Assembly (NCBI GenBank): GCA_046331665.1
Contig: JAXLQK010000015.1
Coordinates: 62,001-126,000, forward strand
Length of the DNA stretch: 64,000 nt
Direction of reading: 5' to 3'
DNA from: CAWBAT01 sp046331665
Lineage (GTDB): Bacteria; Acidobacteriota; Terriglobia; Versatilivoradales; Versatilivoraceae
The notes under the pieces were generated by a model that was not told where the DNA came from, made no database searches, and saw only the letters and a program-made list of their open reading frames with translations. The translations under genes were made by a program, and so were the position numbers. Every line of letters begins with the position of its first letter. Position 1 is the stretch's first letter. Positions 22,617-31,048 of this stretch are shown here, one piece after another.

Positions 22617-22738
22617 GCGGGAGCTTGCTGAACAAAGTCACTGTAGCGGCGATCTGTGACCGCCGAATCCCGAGTGGTTCATTCCATCACCCCTCGTCGG
22701 CGCTCATAGAGCGCCGCTACAGCTCCCGCACTCTAAAG
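22617..22738. repeat. Paired-hairpin intergenic repeat
   Basis: Between two minus-strand genes. It contains tgtagcggcgatctgtgaccgccgaatcccgagtggttc (shown here by position, 22640-22680), the gcgctcatagagcgccgctaca hairpin (22699-22720) and flanking gcgggagctt / agctcccgc arms. The same two-hairpin arrangement recurs in the 94-bp array at 42809-43052 and at 58255-58425. Confidence 0.6.
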
Positions 22739-22751
22739 CCTCGGATTTCGT

Positions 22752-23804
22752 CTATCGCTTCGGTGCCCGGCAGGGCGGAGCCTCCGCTTGGCGACGGGCG
22801 ATTTCGGCTGGGACCGGGTCGAAGGGTCCGAAGCCAACGAGCGGTGTCCAGCGGTGCACATAGATTTCCGGCAGCGGCTGGGTGTTATTCTTGCGTGAGA
22901 ATCTCCATTCAAACTTCAGCTCTCCGAACCAGACATTCTTGATGTGAAACATGGGCAGCGGCGTCGAGAGACCAAAATGCGTCACATTCGCTCCAATCCA
23001 GGGCCGGTAGAAAACACCCTTACAATCCCCGATGCACTCGATCACGTAACGTTGCGGGACGACGCCAAGCGCATCGGGGGCTGTCCCTTTGAGTCCACTG
23101 GCGTCCCAGGCGATGTGCTGTGACCCGACACAGGCCCACTTGGTCTCCTTCATGGTGTTGACGACCTCGTCGATCGGCTCCCCCTCATGCACCGTATTTT
23201 CCGGCTCAGACCACACCGGAACCCAATATTCAAATTTGAAGCTTTGCGAATCCAGGTCGTTCGTGACATTGGTCGGGGTCACGCGAAATTCCGCCTTGTT
23301 GGGATCGATAGCGCGATTGGGTGGCGGGGCAGGCAACGGAGGCAACGCCAATCCACCCTGGCCAATTTCCACGGCGTCACAGGTAGTCCCCAGCATTTTC
23401 GCGGTGATCGTTTCGGTGGACGGATCGAACCTGCCCTCCATCCCCACCATTTGAAAACCCGGGGGAGGGTGGTTGTCCGTGTTCCATTGCTTCGGCTCCA
23501 GTCGGAATTGCCCGGTCTTCCTGTCATAGGGACCAGTCAGCATGTAGGCGGCGGCGTCCATTCGCGTTAACGAGCGCATAAACCTCATATTGATTTGCGC
23601 GACAATCCCCGCGTCCGGCTCAATCGCTCCCAGCAGTCCTCTGGCCGGCGAAATGCTCAACTGGAAGTCGTACCACTTCCCGCCGCAGTGAAAGCGGGCG
23701 TTAAAGGTCCGGAAGATATAGGTGGCGGGATCCCGCTCCTGAGCCGAAGCGGAAATTATTAGAAATACAATCAGTCCCAGCATGATGGTGTAGCGAAGTT
23801 TCAT
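22752..23804 (-). CDS. Secreted protein of unknown function, shares N-terminal domain with 27372-28817
   Basis: 350 residues, start supported by AAAGAGG. Signal peptide MKLRYTIMLGLIVFLIISAS; then a beta-rich domain (residues about 28-150) with FHCGGKWYDFQLSIS, a PYDRKTGQFRLEPKQW block, GFQMVGMEGRFDPS and a closing TTCDAVEI. The same blocks in the same order occur at the start of the plus-strand protein at 27372: YTCAQGSTNLKLSVV, GQFDPQIGKVSLTPVRW, GMVGMDGALSGD and RCTTFDL. The two conserved cysteines near the ends of the domain could form a disulfide. The C-terminal half (residues 165-350) is separate and unrecognised. No enzymatic motif. Confidence 0.75.
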   Translation of the reverse strand: MKLRYTIMLGLIVFLIISASAQERDPATYIFRTFNARFHCGGKWYDFQLSISPARGLLGAIEPDAGIVAQINMRFMRSLTRMDAAAYMLTGPYDRKTGQFRLEPKQWNTDNHPPPGFQMVGMEGRFDPSTETITAKMLGTTCDAVEIGQGGLALPPLPAPPPNRAIDPNKAEFRVTPTNVTNDLDSQSFKFEYWVPVWSEPENTVHEGEPIDEVVNTMKETKWACVGSQHIAWDASGLKGTAPDALGVVPQRYVIECIGDCKGVFYRPWIGANVTHFGLSTPLPMFHIKNVWFGELKFEWRFSRKNNTQPLPEIYVHRWTPLVGFGPFDPVPAEIARRQAEAPPCRAPKR

Positions 23805-23901
23805 ACTGCCTCTTTTGAATGTTTAGAATAGGAATGGGTCGGCCTGACAAACTCAGGCCTACACGCCTGCAGTCCCGCCGTGAGGCCACAAGGACGCGGT
23901 A

Positions 23902-24108
23902 GTGATGCCTGTTGATCGATCGGTTGATGATCCTAATCTTACGGAATTGCGCTTGGTCCTACTAATGAAAAATGGGACGGCCAACGAATTTCTTTCAAAA
24001 TTAATTCCTAAGTTCGGGACTCAAGATATGACAACCTTTGCAGATAAATACAAACCGGCTGATGCCCCCTTGACAAGGGCACTGCGCCGCGCCTTCACGG
24101 TCAAATAA
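23902..24108 (+). CDS. Small hypothetical protein
   Basis: 68 codons from a GTG start preceded at some distance by AAGGA. The sequence is well behaved (LTELRLVLLMKNGTANEFLS, then FADKYKPADAPLTRALRRAF) and has no signal peptide or membrane span. A similar but broken stretch (LEELVQVASFSKGQITQEFL) lies at 25262-25440 before the next Sel1 gene, which gives some support that it is real. No function suggested. Confidence 0.35.
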   Translation: MMPVDRSVDDPNLTELRLVLLMKNGTANEFLSKLIPKFGTQDMTTFADKYKPADAPLTRALRRAFTVK

Positions 24109-24254
24109 AGGGTCAGCCTGAACTCGCAGAGTCTCCTGCCAATGATCGTCACAAAAAAATCTTGAATGGAATTGGATCTTGACCCCATATACTAATCAGT
24201 AAACTTTAACCCTATCCCCTGATACTTCCCGGCTTGGCCAATACGGAGGCCAGC

Positions 24255-24698
24255 ATGTCTTTCAGGCGCCAAACCCTATCCTTGTTGGTCTCGATGGCTC
24301 TATTCCTGCAATCTGCTCCCCCCCTGCAGGTAGCCAATCTACCTTCCTTTGCTGCGGCGCAAGATACCATTCCCCCGTATTCGCTGACTCCGAAAGACGC
24401 CGTACAGTTGCAGTGCGATCAATTGGCTGCCCCGCCCGATGATCCGCAAAAGGTGGGAGCCGGGGTACCGTTCGACCAGATCAAGGTCAACGAGGCGCTT
24501 GATGTTTGCCGCCAGGCATCCATGGGCCAGGCTTGGCGTGCGCGATATCTATTTCTCTATGGGCGTGCCCTCGAGGCCTCTCAAAAGAACTCGGAAGCTG
24601 CCAAGCAATATAAACTGGCAGCCCAGTATATCCACCCCCAAGCGGCCTTTCGTTTGGACCGACTTTACGAAACGGGCCAGGGGGTAACGAAGAATTGA
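24255..24698 (+). CDS. Short exported Sel1-type protein (truncated member)
   Basis: I chose the ATG at 24255, which follows CGGAGG by 6 bases. It has the leader common to this cluster (LLVSMALFLQSAPPL), then the entry motif CDQLAAPPDDPQKVGAGV with INVNEAL-type residues, and one Sel1 unit (YLFLYGRALEASQKNSEAAK, then AAFRLDRLYETGQGVTKN). It stops there, whereas its relatives at 25488, 28926 and 31049 continue for 8-9 further Sel1 repeats. The sequence after the stop (KEAASVIFEKE) still resembles a repeat start, so this is probably a truncated copy. Exported, possibly periplasmic, role unknown. Confidence 0.65.
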   Translation: MSFRRQTLSLLVSMALFLQSAPPLQVANLPSFAAAQDTIPPYSLTPKDAVQLQCDQLAAPPDDPQKVGAGVPFDQIKVNEALDVCRQASMGQAWRARYLFLYGRALEASQKNSEAAKQYKLAAQYIHPQAAFRLDRLYETGQGVTKN

Positions 24699-24742
24699 AA
24701 GGAAGCCGCCAGTGTGATCTTTGAAAAGGAGAATGACCCGCA

Positions 24743-25102
24743 ATGCGTTTCCAGTGGAAAACCTCAGTTTTTATGATCCTGGTGATTTGCTCCGTCACCA
24801 GCGGATGTGGGCTTTTCGCCAAACGTCCGCATGGCAAAGTGTCTAACATTTCTGATCAGGAGCACCCCATGCTGGTCAATGGCGAGATGGACTGGGGCTC
24901 GGAGGTCGGTTTCGATGTAAAGAATGAAGGAGACCGCGGCATGATTCATGTCACCGTGACCCTTTCTTGTTCGGAAGGTCAGTGGGTCCGCTCCCAGGAT
25001 ATCCTCCTGGAAACAGATCAGACCATGCATCTCACTTATTTCTTCGCAGAACCTACCATCAACGCCTCAAACTATCAGGCTCGAGTGAGCGTCGAGCCTT
25101 GA
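24743..25102 (+). CDS. Small lipoprotein of unknown function
   Basis: 119 residues with a lipoprotein signal: a hydrophobic segment MILVICSVTSGCGLF in which SGCG gives the lipobox with the modified Cys at residue about 22. The mature part is predicted to be a single beta-sandwich (DVKNEGDRGMIHVTVTLSCS, LLETDQTMHLTYFF), similar in feel to FxLYD/DUF3426-like domains of exported proteins, but I cannot assign a family. It lies between two Sel1 genes. The ribosome-binding site (aaaaggag) is about 14 bases upstream, rather far. Confidence 0.6.
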   Translation: MRFQWKTSVFMILVICSVTSGCGLFAKRPHGKVSNISDQEHPMLVNGEMDWGSEVGFDVKNEGDRGMIHVTVTLSCSEGQWVRSQDILLETDQTMHLTYFFAEPTINASNYQARVSVEP

Positions 25103-25487
25103 GTGGCGTCACAGCAATGAGCACTTGCAGGGAGAGATTTATGGGAATTATTTTGAAAGGAATGAGAATCCAATCTCATTCCTAAATAGGCTGGTGCGTG
25201 TCTGGACATAAAATTTCTTGCAAGACATCCACGAAATCCCGTCTTTAATCTGAGTCATCAAATGATGGAGACGGAAACTGCCAACAATTGACTTGAAGAA
25301 TTAGTCCAAGTAGCATCTTTCAGTAAGGGTCAAATCACCCAAGAATTTTTGAGTTCATTGCTCTTGAAATGCACTGTGGCGAGCTTCGTGGGTCACCGGA
25401 TAGATTGCCGCGCTTCTCGGCTCGTCTAGCTTCCCAGTGGGGAGACACCGCATCGCGGACTTACGATGAAAACGTAAGGAGAACAAT
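25103..25487. other. Spacer with a degenerate relative of the 23902 small protein
   Basis: Upstream of the main Sel1 gene. A short hairpin (aatgagaatccaatctcatt, near 25160) occurs. At 25262-25440 a start ATGATGGAG is followed, across a stop, by LEELVQVASFSKGQITQEFL in another frame, similar to the small protein at 23902-24108. Otherwise nothing recognised. Confidence 0.35.
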
Positions 25488-27320
25488 ATGCTTAGTGTGC
25501 GCCAAATCCTAGCGTTGTTAACCGGGGTTGCTTTCTTTCTTCAGACTTCGCTTCCACCGTTGGGCCAGAACACGCAAATCTATGCTGCGGCTCATCCTAC
25601 CCCTGCCCCAACCTTCCTCCTTCAAAAGGACTCAATCCAACAGCGCTGCGATGAACTCGCCAGCTCACCTTTTGATCCTCAAAAGGTTGGTCCCGGTGTG
25701 CGATTCGATCAAATCAATATCACCGAGGCGCTTCCGGTCTGCCAGCAAGCCGCCACGCTCCAAACCTCCCGCCCGCATTATCAGTTTCTCTATGGCCGAG
25801 TTTTAGACTCTGCGCAGCGCTATGCAGAAGCATTTCAGCAATATTCCTTGGCTTACCAGGGAGGCGACGCTTGGGCTGCCAACGGATTGGCCAGACTTTA
25901 TTTCTCCGGGCAATCGGTTGCGCAGAACTTACAGCAGGCCGCAACGCTCTATCGCACAGCCGCCAACGCCGGTATCCCGCCAGCGGTTTATAATATGGGC
26001 ATTATTTACGAGATGGGGGCAGGGGTACCCCGCGACTGGAACGAGGCCATCCGATGGTATGCCAAAGCTGGGGACATGGGATACCCAGATGGATATGCCG
26101 CCACTGGTTGGATGTATGTGAAGGGAAATTCCAAAAATTACACGGAAGCGTCCAAATGGAATCAAAAGGCCGTGCAGAACGGATCTGGCCTGGGCTATGC
26201 CATGCAAGGCTTTTGGTACCAGTTTGGACTTGGCGTTCCCGTTGACCTTCCCCGAGCCGCCCAGCTATACAACACCGCTGTCCAAAGGGGGAGCGTGGAA
26301 GGAATGTACCTGCTCGGAGTCCTTTACCTCAAAGGCCAAGGGGTGAGACAAGACGACTCCACCGCGGCAAGCCTTTTTCAGCAAGCGGCGCGGCTAGGCT
26401 CTCCCGACGCAAAGGATGAACTTGGCAATATGTATTTACGAGGCCAGGGCGTCACGGCAGACCCGCAGGCGGCCTTCGCCTGGTACAGTCAAGCCGCTCA
26501 GGCTGGGAAGGTGGACGCCCAATTCTGGGTCGCTGCCATGTACGACAACGGACAGGGGGTCGCTCCAAACAAACCCATGGCTGTTGCCTGGTACCGAAAA
26601 GCCGCCGAACAAGGCGATCCCTTTGCCATGACGCAATTGGGATATCATTTGCGCGAAGGTCAGGGCGTGGCTTGGAGTGAAAGCGAGGCCATGCAATGGT
26701 TCAGGAAGGCCGCCGACACAGGGAATGCGGATGCCCAGACGGCGCTTGGCTGGGGCTACATGAATGGCCTTGGCCAGGATCAAGGCCAAGGGATACTTGA
26801 TTACCGGCAGGCATTTTATTGGCTAAGCAAAGCTGCCAGCCAAAAAGATGCGGCCGCGGCTCAACTGAATCTGGGAGTGCTCTATCAAAAAGGTTGGGGA
26901 GTCGATCAGGACCTGGCCAAGGCCAATGAGCTTTTCAGGCAGGCTGCTCAAAGTCCCTATTCAGTAATTGCCAATGCCGCTAAAACCTACATACAAAATA
27001 GCCAGGTGGCGACAACCCAAAAGTCCAGCGATACGGACGCCCTGCTCGGTTTGGCAGTAATAACATTGGGTGTCCTTGCGGTCGGCACTTTGTTCAGTGG
27101 ACCCAGCAGTTCGCAGGTAACGGGTTCAACCTCAGGCGGCACAGGTTCCACCAATGACACATCTGGCCCATCGAATGACACGTCAACTCAAATCCTTCGG
27201 GATCATTTCGCGGCCGAGAATGCTGCCAGTGCAGCGGCCGCCGCGGAACGGCAGGCAGATCGAGATAACTGGGCAAGAACGCAACGCTGTGGTTTTAATG
27301 CAAACGCTAATTGTTTTTAG
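25488..27320 (+). CDS. Exported Sel1-repeat protein
   Basis: 610 residues, start supported by AAGGAG. Cluster-type leader (LLTGVAFFLQTSLPPLG), entry motif CDELASSPFDPQKVGPGV with INITEALPVC, then about ten Sel1 repeats (residues 95-495; e.g. AAVYN-MGIIYEMGAGVPRDW, GNMYLRGQGVTADPQAA). Sel1 repeats form solenoids that bind other proteins. Near the C-terminus is a hydrophobic segment (LLGLAVITLGVLAVGTLF, residues about 525-542) followed by a Ser/Gly/Thr-rich and Ala-rich tail ending in CGFNANANCF. The protein may therefore be anchored in a membrane with the solenoid outside the cytoplasm. Best preserved of four related genes here. Confidence 0.85.
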   Translation: MLSVRQILALLTGVAFFLQTSLPPLGQNTQIYAAAHPTPAPTFLLQKDSIQQRCDELASSPFDPQKVGPGVRFDQINITEALPVCQQAATLQTSRPHYQFLYGRVLDSAQRYAEAFQQYSLAYQGGDAWAANGLARLYFSGQSVAQNLQQAATLYRTAANAGIPPAVYNMGIIYEMGAGVPRDWNEAIRWYAKAGDMGYPDGYAATGWMYVKGNSKNYTEASKWNQKAVQNGSGLGYAMQGFWYQFGLGVPVDLPRAAQLYNTAVQRGSVEGMYLLGVLYLKGQGVRQDDSTAASLFQQAARLGSPDAKDELGNMYLRGQGVTADPQAAFAWYSQAAQAGKVDAQFWVAAMYDNGQGVAPNKPMAVAWYRKAAEQGDPFAMTQLGYHLREGQGVAWSESEAMQWFRKAADTGNADAQTALGWGYMNGLGQDQGQGILDYRQAFYWLSKAASQKDAAAAQLNLGVLYQKGWGVDQDLAKANELFRQAAQSPYSVIANAAKTYIQNSQVATTQKSSDTDALLGLAVITLGVLAVGTLFSGPSSSQVTGSTSGGTGSTNDTSGPSNDTSTQILRDHFAAENAASAAAAAERQADRDNWARTQRCGFNANANCF

Positions 27321-27371
27321 TCATTGCCAGGTATTATCTTCGATGCAATGACCCTCGGCCGGAGGTCGCAC

Positions 27372-28817
27372 ATGCTTGGAACGCGCAAAGTCTGTTCCAT
27401 CTGGACGGGTTTTGCTTTGCTTTTTCCAATCTTATTTCAACCATTGGCTGCCAAAGCGCAGACAGGCGGAACTCTGACAGGAGTTTACAACGGCAAGTAC
27501 ACCTGCGCGCAGGGGTCCACGAATCTGAAATTGTCCGTCGTGGTTTCGCCAATCGGCGACGTCTCCGCTTTGTTCACGTTCTACCTTCCCGCCGAGGCGC
27601 CCAAGCAGGGCTATACCTACAGCTTGCACGGACAGTTCGACCCGCAGATAGGAAAAGTCTCGCTGACGCCGGTGCGCTGGGAAACAGAACATGCTGCGAA
27701 CCTGGGCATGGTAGGAATGGACGGCGCGCTCAGCGGCGACAGACTGTCAGGGAGAATTACCGGCGGCAGATGTACCACTTTTGACCTCACGCGCGATAAG
27801 GCGGAATCAGCGGACATCGCCGCCGTCATCACGGCGCAGAAAAACGGTGGCAAGCCCGTAACTCCGTCCTCGTGGACTGCTCAAATAGCGGCAGCACATG
27901 CACAGTCGAGCACACCGCCGCCAGCGGCGCCTGCCGCAGCCGCGGCACAAGCCAAGCCATCCCCAACTGCCACGGCACCTGCCTCGCCAAACCGGGCCCA
28001 AGGGACACAAACCGCTAGCGCGCAGCGCCCAGTGGCGTCGACCCCGAAGCAGTCAGGGGCCAAGCCTGCCTCTGGAGCCACGCCGCCAGCGGAAACAGGA
28101 CCGCCCAACTTCACCGTTCTCAAATGGGAGATGGCCACGCTGGAAGATCCTGCCACCGGAGGCTCTTCACCCCACCCTTCGGCACACACGTTCCTCGACT
28201 CAAACCACTACGACTTGATTGACGCCAGGGTCAGCTGCAACCGAAACGGGATGAGCGTGTTTTTCATAAACGGGGGCTCCTACCTTGACCTGCAGGCCAG
28301 CCCTCTCGCCTTTGCTTGGTACAGAGACAACTACAATGAGTGGGCGTCGGACGTTGTCGTCAAGGCGGACGGCAGCAGCCACACAGCCAAGGGCTTTCCC
28401 AACGAGGAATCGGAAAAGCTTTACAGCAATCAGTTAGGGATTTTCTTCTACAAGCCAGATTTGGCCATACAGCAGACTTTTGCAACGGAGAGGCAAATCC
28501 GTACCGGCACGGGGCTCGATTCGCTGGGTGGCTTGTTCGATTCGATGGTAAGAAAAGCTGCGGAGAAAGATGCTAATGACGCTGCCGCACAATCCGCGGG
28601 GCCGCTCACCGATCTTCTGAATGCCAAGTCCATTCGCGTCGGATTCTCGCTGAGGGATCGGAACGATAAACCCACTCTGGAACTCAACCCGCAGGACCCG
28701 GTGCTGCATCAGTTTGTATGCGAATGCGCTGCCAAGCTTGGCATTGGCACTCCACCCGCAAAGGCCGCGCCTCCGCCATCGAGCACGACACCCCGAACTC
28801 AACCCATGGCGAAGTGA
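27372..28817 (+). CDS. Exported protein with cysteine beta domain and Ala/Pro-rich linker
   Basis: I start at 27372, where GGAGGTC lies just upstream, rather than at the earlier in-frame start at 27324. Leader MLGTRKVCSIWTGFALLFPI is nearly the same as that of the next gene. Residues about 30-135 are the beta domain shared with 22752-23804, followed by a low-complexity Ala/Pro/Thr linker (residues about 170-250). The C-terminal half has NHYDLIDARVSCNRNGMSVF and FAWYRDNYNEW and ends with a second Cys-containing segment (HQFVCECAAKLGIGTPP). Not a recognised family. It lies inside the Sel1 cluster and probably belongs to the same export-linked set. Confidence 0.75.
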   Translation: MLGTRKVCSIWTGFALLFPILFQPLAAKAQTGGTLTGVYNGKYTCAQGSTNLKLSVVVSPIGDVSALFTFYLPAEAPKQGYTYSLHGQFDPQIGKVSLTPVRWETEHAANLGMVGMDGALSGDRLSGRITGGRCTTFDLTRDKAESADIAAVITAQKNGGKPVTPSSWTAQIAAAHAQSSTPPPAAPAAAAAQAKPSPTATAPASPNRAQGTQTASAQRPVASTPKQSGAKPASGATPPAETGPPNFTVLKWEMATLEDPATGGSSPHPSAHTFLDSNHYDLIDARVSCNRNGMSVFFINGGSYLDLQASPLAFAWYRDNYNEWASDVVVKADGSSHTAKGFPNEESEKLYSNQLGIFFYKPDLAIQQTFATERQIRTGTGLDSLGGLFDSMVRKAAEKDANDAAAQSAGPLTDLLNAKSIRVGFSLRDRNDKPTLELNPQDPVLHQFVCECAAKLGIGTPPAKAAPPPSSTTPRTQPMAK

Positions 28818-28925
28818 GGTTGTCTGAGTGGGAGGAGGCGAGGGCCACTCCTAATTCATTATCTGTTATGTATCTTCGAACGATTTCCTCAATCGAGAAC
28901 GCATCCTACTAGCAGGGGGTCAAAA

Positions 28926-30819
28926 ATGCCTGGCATGCGCAAAGTCTGTTCCGTCTTGACGGGTGTTGCTTTGCTTTATCAGACCCTGTTTCAGCCGCTG
29001 GCTGGCAATGCACAGACGTCGAACAAATCCCTGGTGCGGATTTGTGTACCCGCAGATCTGGTTCGGAACGAGTCATGGGAGTACCCATATCCCGGAAGCG
29101 AGATCGACGTTTTTAAGAAACTGCTCGGAGAGTACATTCTTTCCCATGGCAACCCCCAAGTGCAGTACAGGATCAAGCAGGACGCATTCGAGACTTTTAA
29201 ACGGGCCCGCCGGGCTTCAAATCCATATACGCCGGATCCCCGCAATCTTTTGCAAGAAGTCAGCACAGAACAGGCCTGCCCTCGAATGACACCAACACGC
29301 TGGAAGTGCCTCTAATCAGGGATCGTCCAATAACTCCGAATTCGGTTGTCGTGGGGCTGGCCGCTATTGCAGTGGCAGAGTTGATGGCAAAGAAGGACGC
29401 CGTTCAGCCGACATGCGCAATTGGCTAGCTCGCCGCTCGATCGCGACAAAGTCGGCAACGGCGTGGCGCTCAACGCAATCAACGTCAGCGCAGCGCTGCC
29501 GGCCTGTCAGCAGGCCATCGAGAAGCAACCCGCGATTTCCCGTGATCGCTACCTCTATGGGCGCGCGTACTCACCGCAGCCAAGCGATACGAGGAGGCGG
29601 CGACGCAGTTCGACGCCGCCGATCGCGCGGGATCGGCGATGGGCACGTACTACCTGGCCTCCGTGTACGAGACGGGACTCGGCCGGACGAAGAACATCAA
29701 CGAAGCCGTGCGTTTGTATCGAAAGCCGCAGACGCCGGCATCACCGACGCGTATGCGAAGCTCGGATGGCTGTACGAATTCGGCCTTGTGTGCCGAAAGA
29801 TCGGGCGGCCGGTGCGCGTTTCTACAGCGAAGCGGCCAAAGGTCGCGATCCACTCGCGACGTTCAGGCTCGGTCTGATGTATCGAGACGGCACGGTAGAG
29901 GTGCAACGGAACTCGAGACAGCGTGCCAGTTTTTCTTGCAGGCCGCTAAGGATGGGAATTCGTACGCACAGGGTGAGATCGGCATCTGCTACTACATGGG
30001 CCAAGGGATGCCGCGTGATGCCGAAACTGCATTCGCCTGGTTTCTCCACGCTGCCGAAGCCAGTGTGACGCGGGCGCAGGAGTTCGTCGGCGAAATGTAC
30101 GAGCGCGGCGAAGGCGTCGCGCAGAGTGATGCGAAGGCCGTCGAGTGGTATCGCACGGCCGCGATGCAGGGCGATCCATATGGCATGTTTCGGCTTGGCG
30201 CGCATCTTCGCGAGGGCGGGCGTGGCATGGAACGAGGCCGAGGCGATGCAGCGGTTTCCAAAAGGCGGCCAGTCTTGGCGAGGTCGCCTCGATGACATCG
30301 CTCGGCATGGGCTACGAGAAGGGTCTGGTGGCGGCCGTCAGGACTATGCTCTTGCGGCGCGCTGGTACGGCGAGGCGGCGAGGCATCAGGCACTCACGCC
30401 GGATCAGGAATTCAGCGTCACCTGGGCGCAAGTATCCCTCGGGTATCTGTACGAGAAGGGTTGGGGTGTGACGCCGGACTCATTGAGGCCCGGCGCCTGT
30501 ATTCACAGGCGGCCGAGAGCCGATCGCCCACTGTCGCGCAAATGGCCCGACAGTACCTCGCCCGAATGAGCGCAACTTTGCACCGCATACCACCAGTCAC
30601 ATCCAAGTCCTGTCGGACATCCTGCCGACGCTTGTCGTCGGCGGTCTGTCGATGCTCGCCATCAGCTGGTTGTTGCACTCAGGCTCCTCGTCGTCTGGTT
30701 CGAGGGACTACTTCAACTGGTCGCCAGAGACGAGCTACGAGGACCAGGTCATGCGACGCATGCAAGTCGGCTGTCTATGGGACGAGGCCTCCTTCATTAA
30801 CTACGGGACCTGTATGTGA
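28926..30819 (+). pseudogene. Exported Sel1-repeat protein with extra N-terminal domain, heavily frameshifted
   Basis: From the ATG at 28926 (GGGGGTC upstream): leader VCSVLTGVALLYQTLFQPLA, then a domain of about 100 residues also present at 31049 (RICVPADLVR, FKKLLGEYILSHGNPQVQYR). After about 29300 the Sel1 part is readable only by changing frame repeatedly: ASSPLDRDKVGNGV with INVSAALPAC, later GEIGICYYMGQGMPRDAETA and VGEMYERGEGVAQSDAKAVE. Near the end are a hydrophobic segment (LPTLVVGGLSMLAISWLL) and a tail ending NYGTCM at 30819. The Sel1 part is visibly richer in GC and CpG than the flanking paralogs. Equivalent in layout to 31049-33220. Confidence 0.7.
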
Positions 30820-31048
30820 TTTTAACGAGCGGCGCACGTGCGGCCTGCCCTCCAAGGATCAAAAAGAGATTCCCCCTTTGAAGGGGGTGCCGGGGATGTC
30901 CTATCGGTTAAAGCCAGAAGACACCCCCGCGGCTGGGGAAACGCTCATTGGGGCATGACAAAACTACTACCTGTGGAACGGCGCGGGGCAATGGCACTAC
31001 AACGGAAATATTCAAGAGCTCGGTCAGAGTGATGGGCAAGGAGGGGCG
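30820..31048. other. Short spacer, nothing recognised
   Basis: A small hairpin, ccccctttgaaggggg, occurs near 30872. One frame near 30965-31040 reads YYLWNGAGQWHYNGNIQELG, which looks protein-like but has no start and could be a shifted tail of the preceding gene. Confidence 0.3.
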
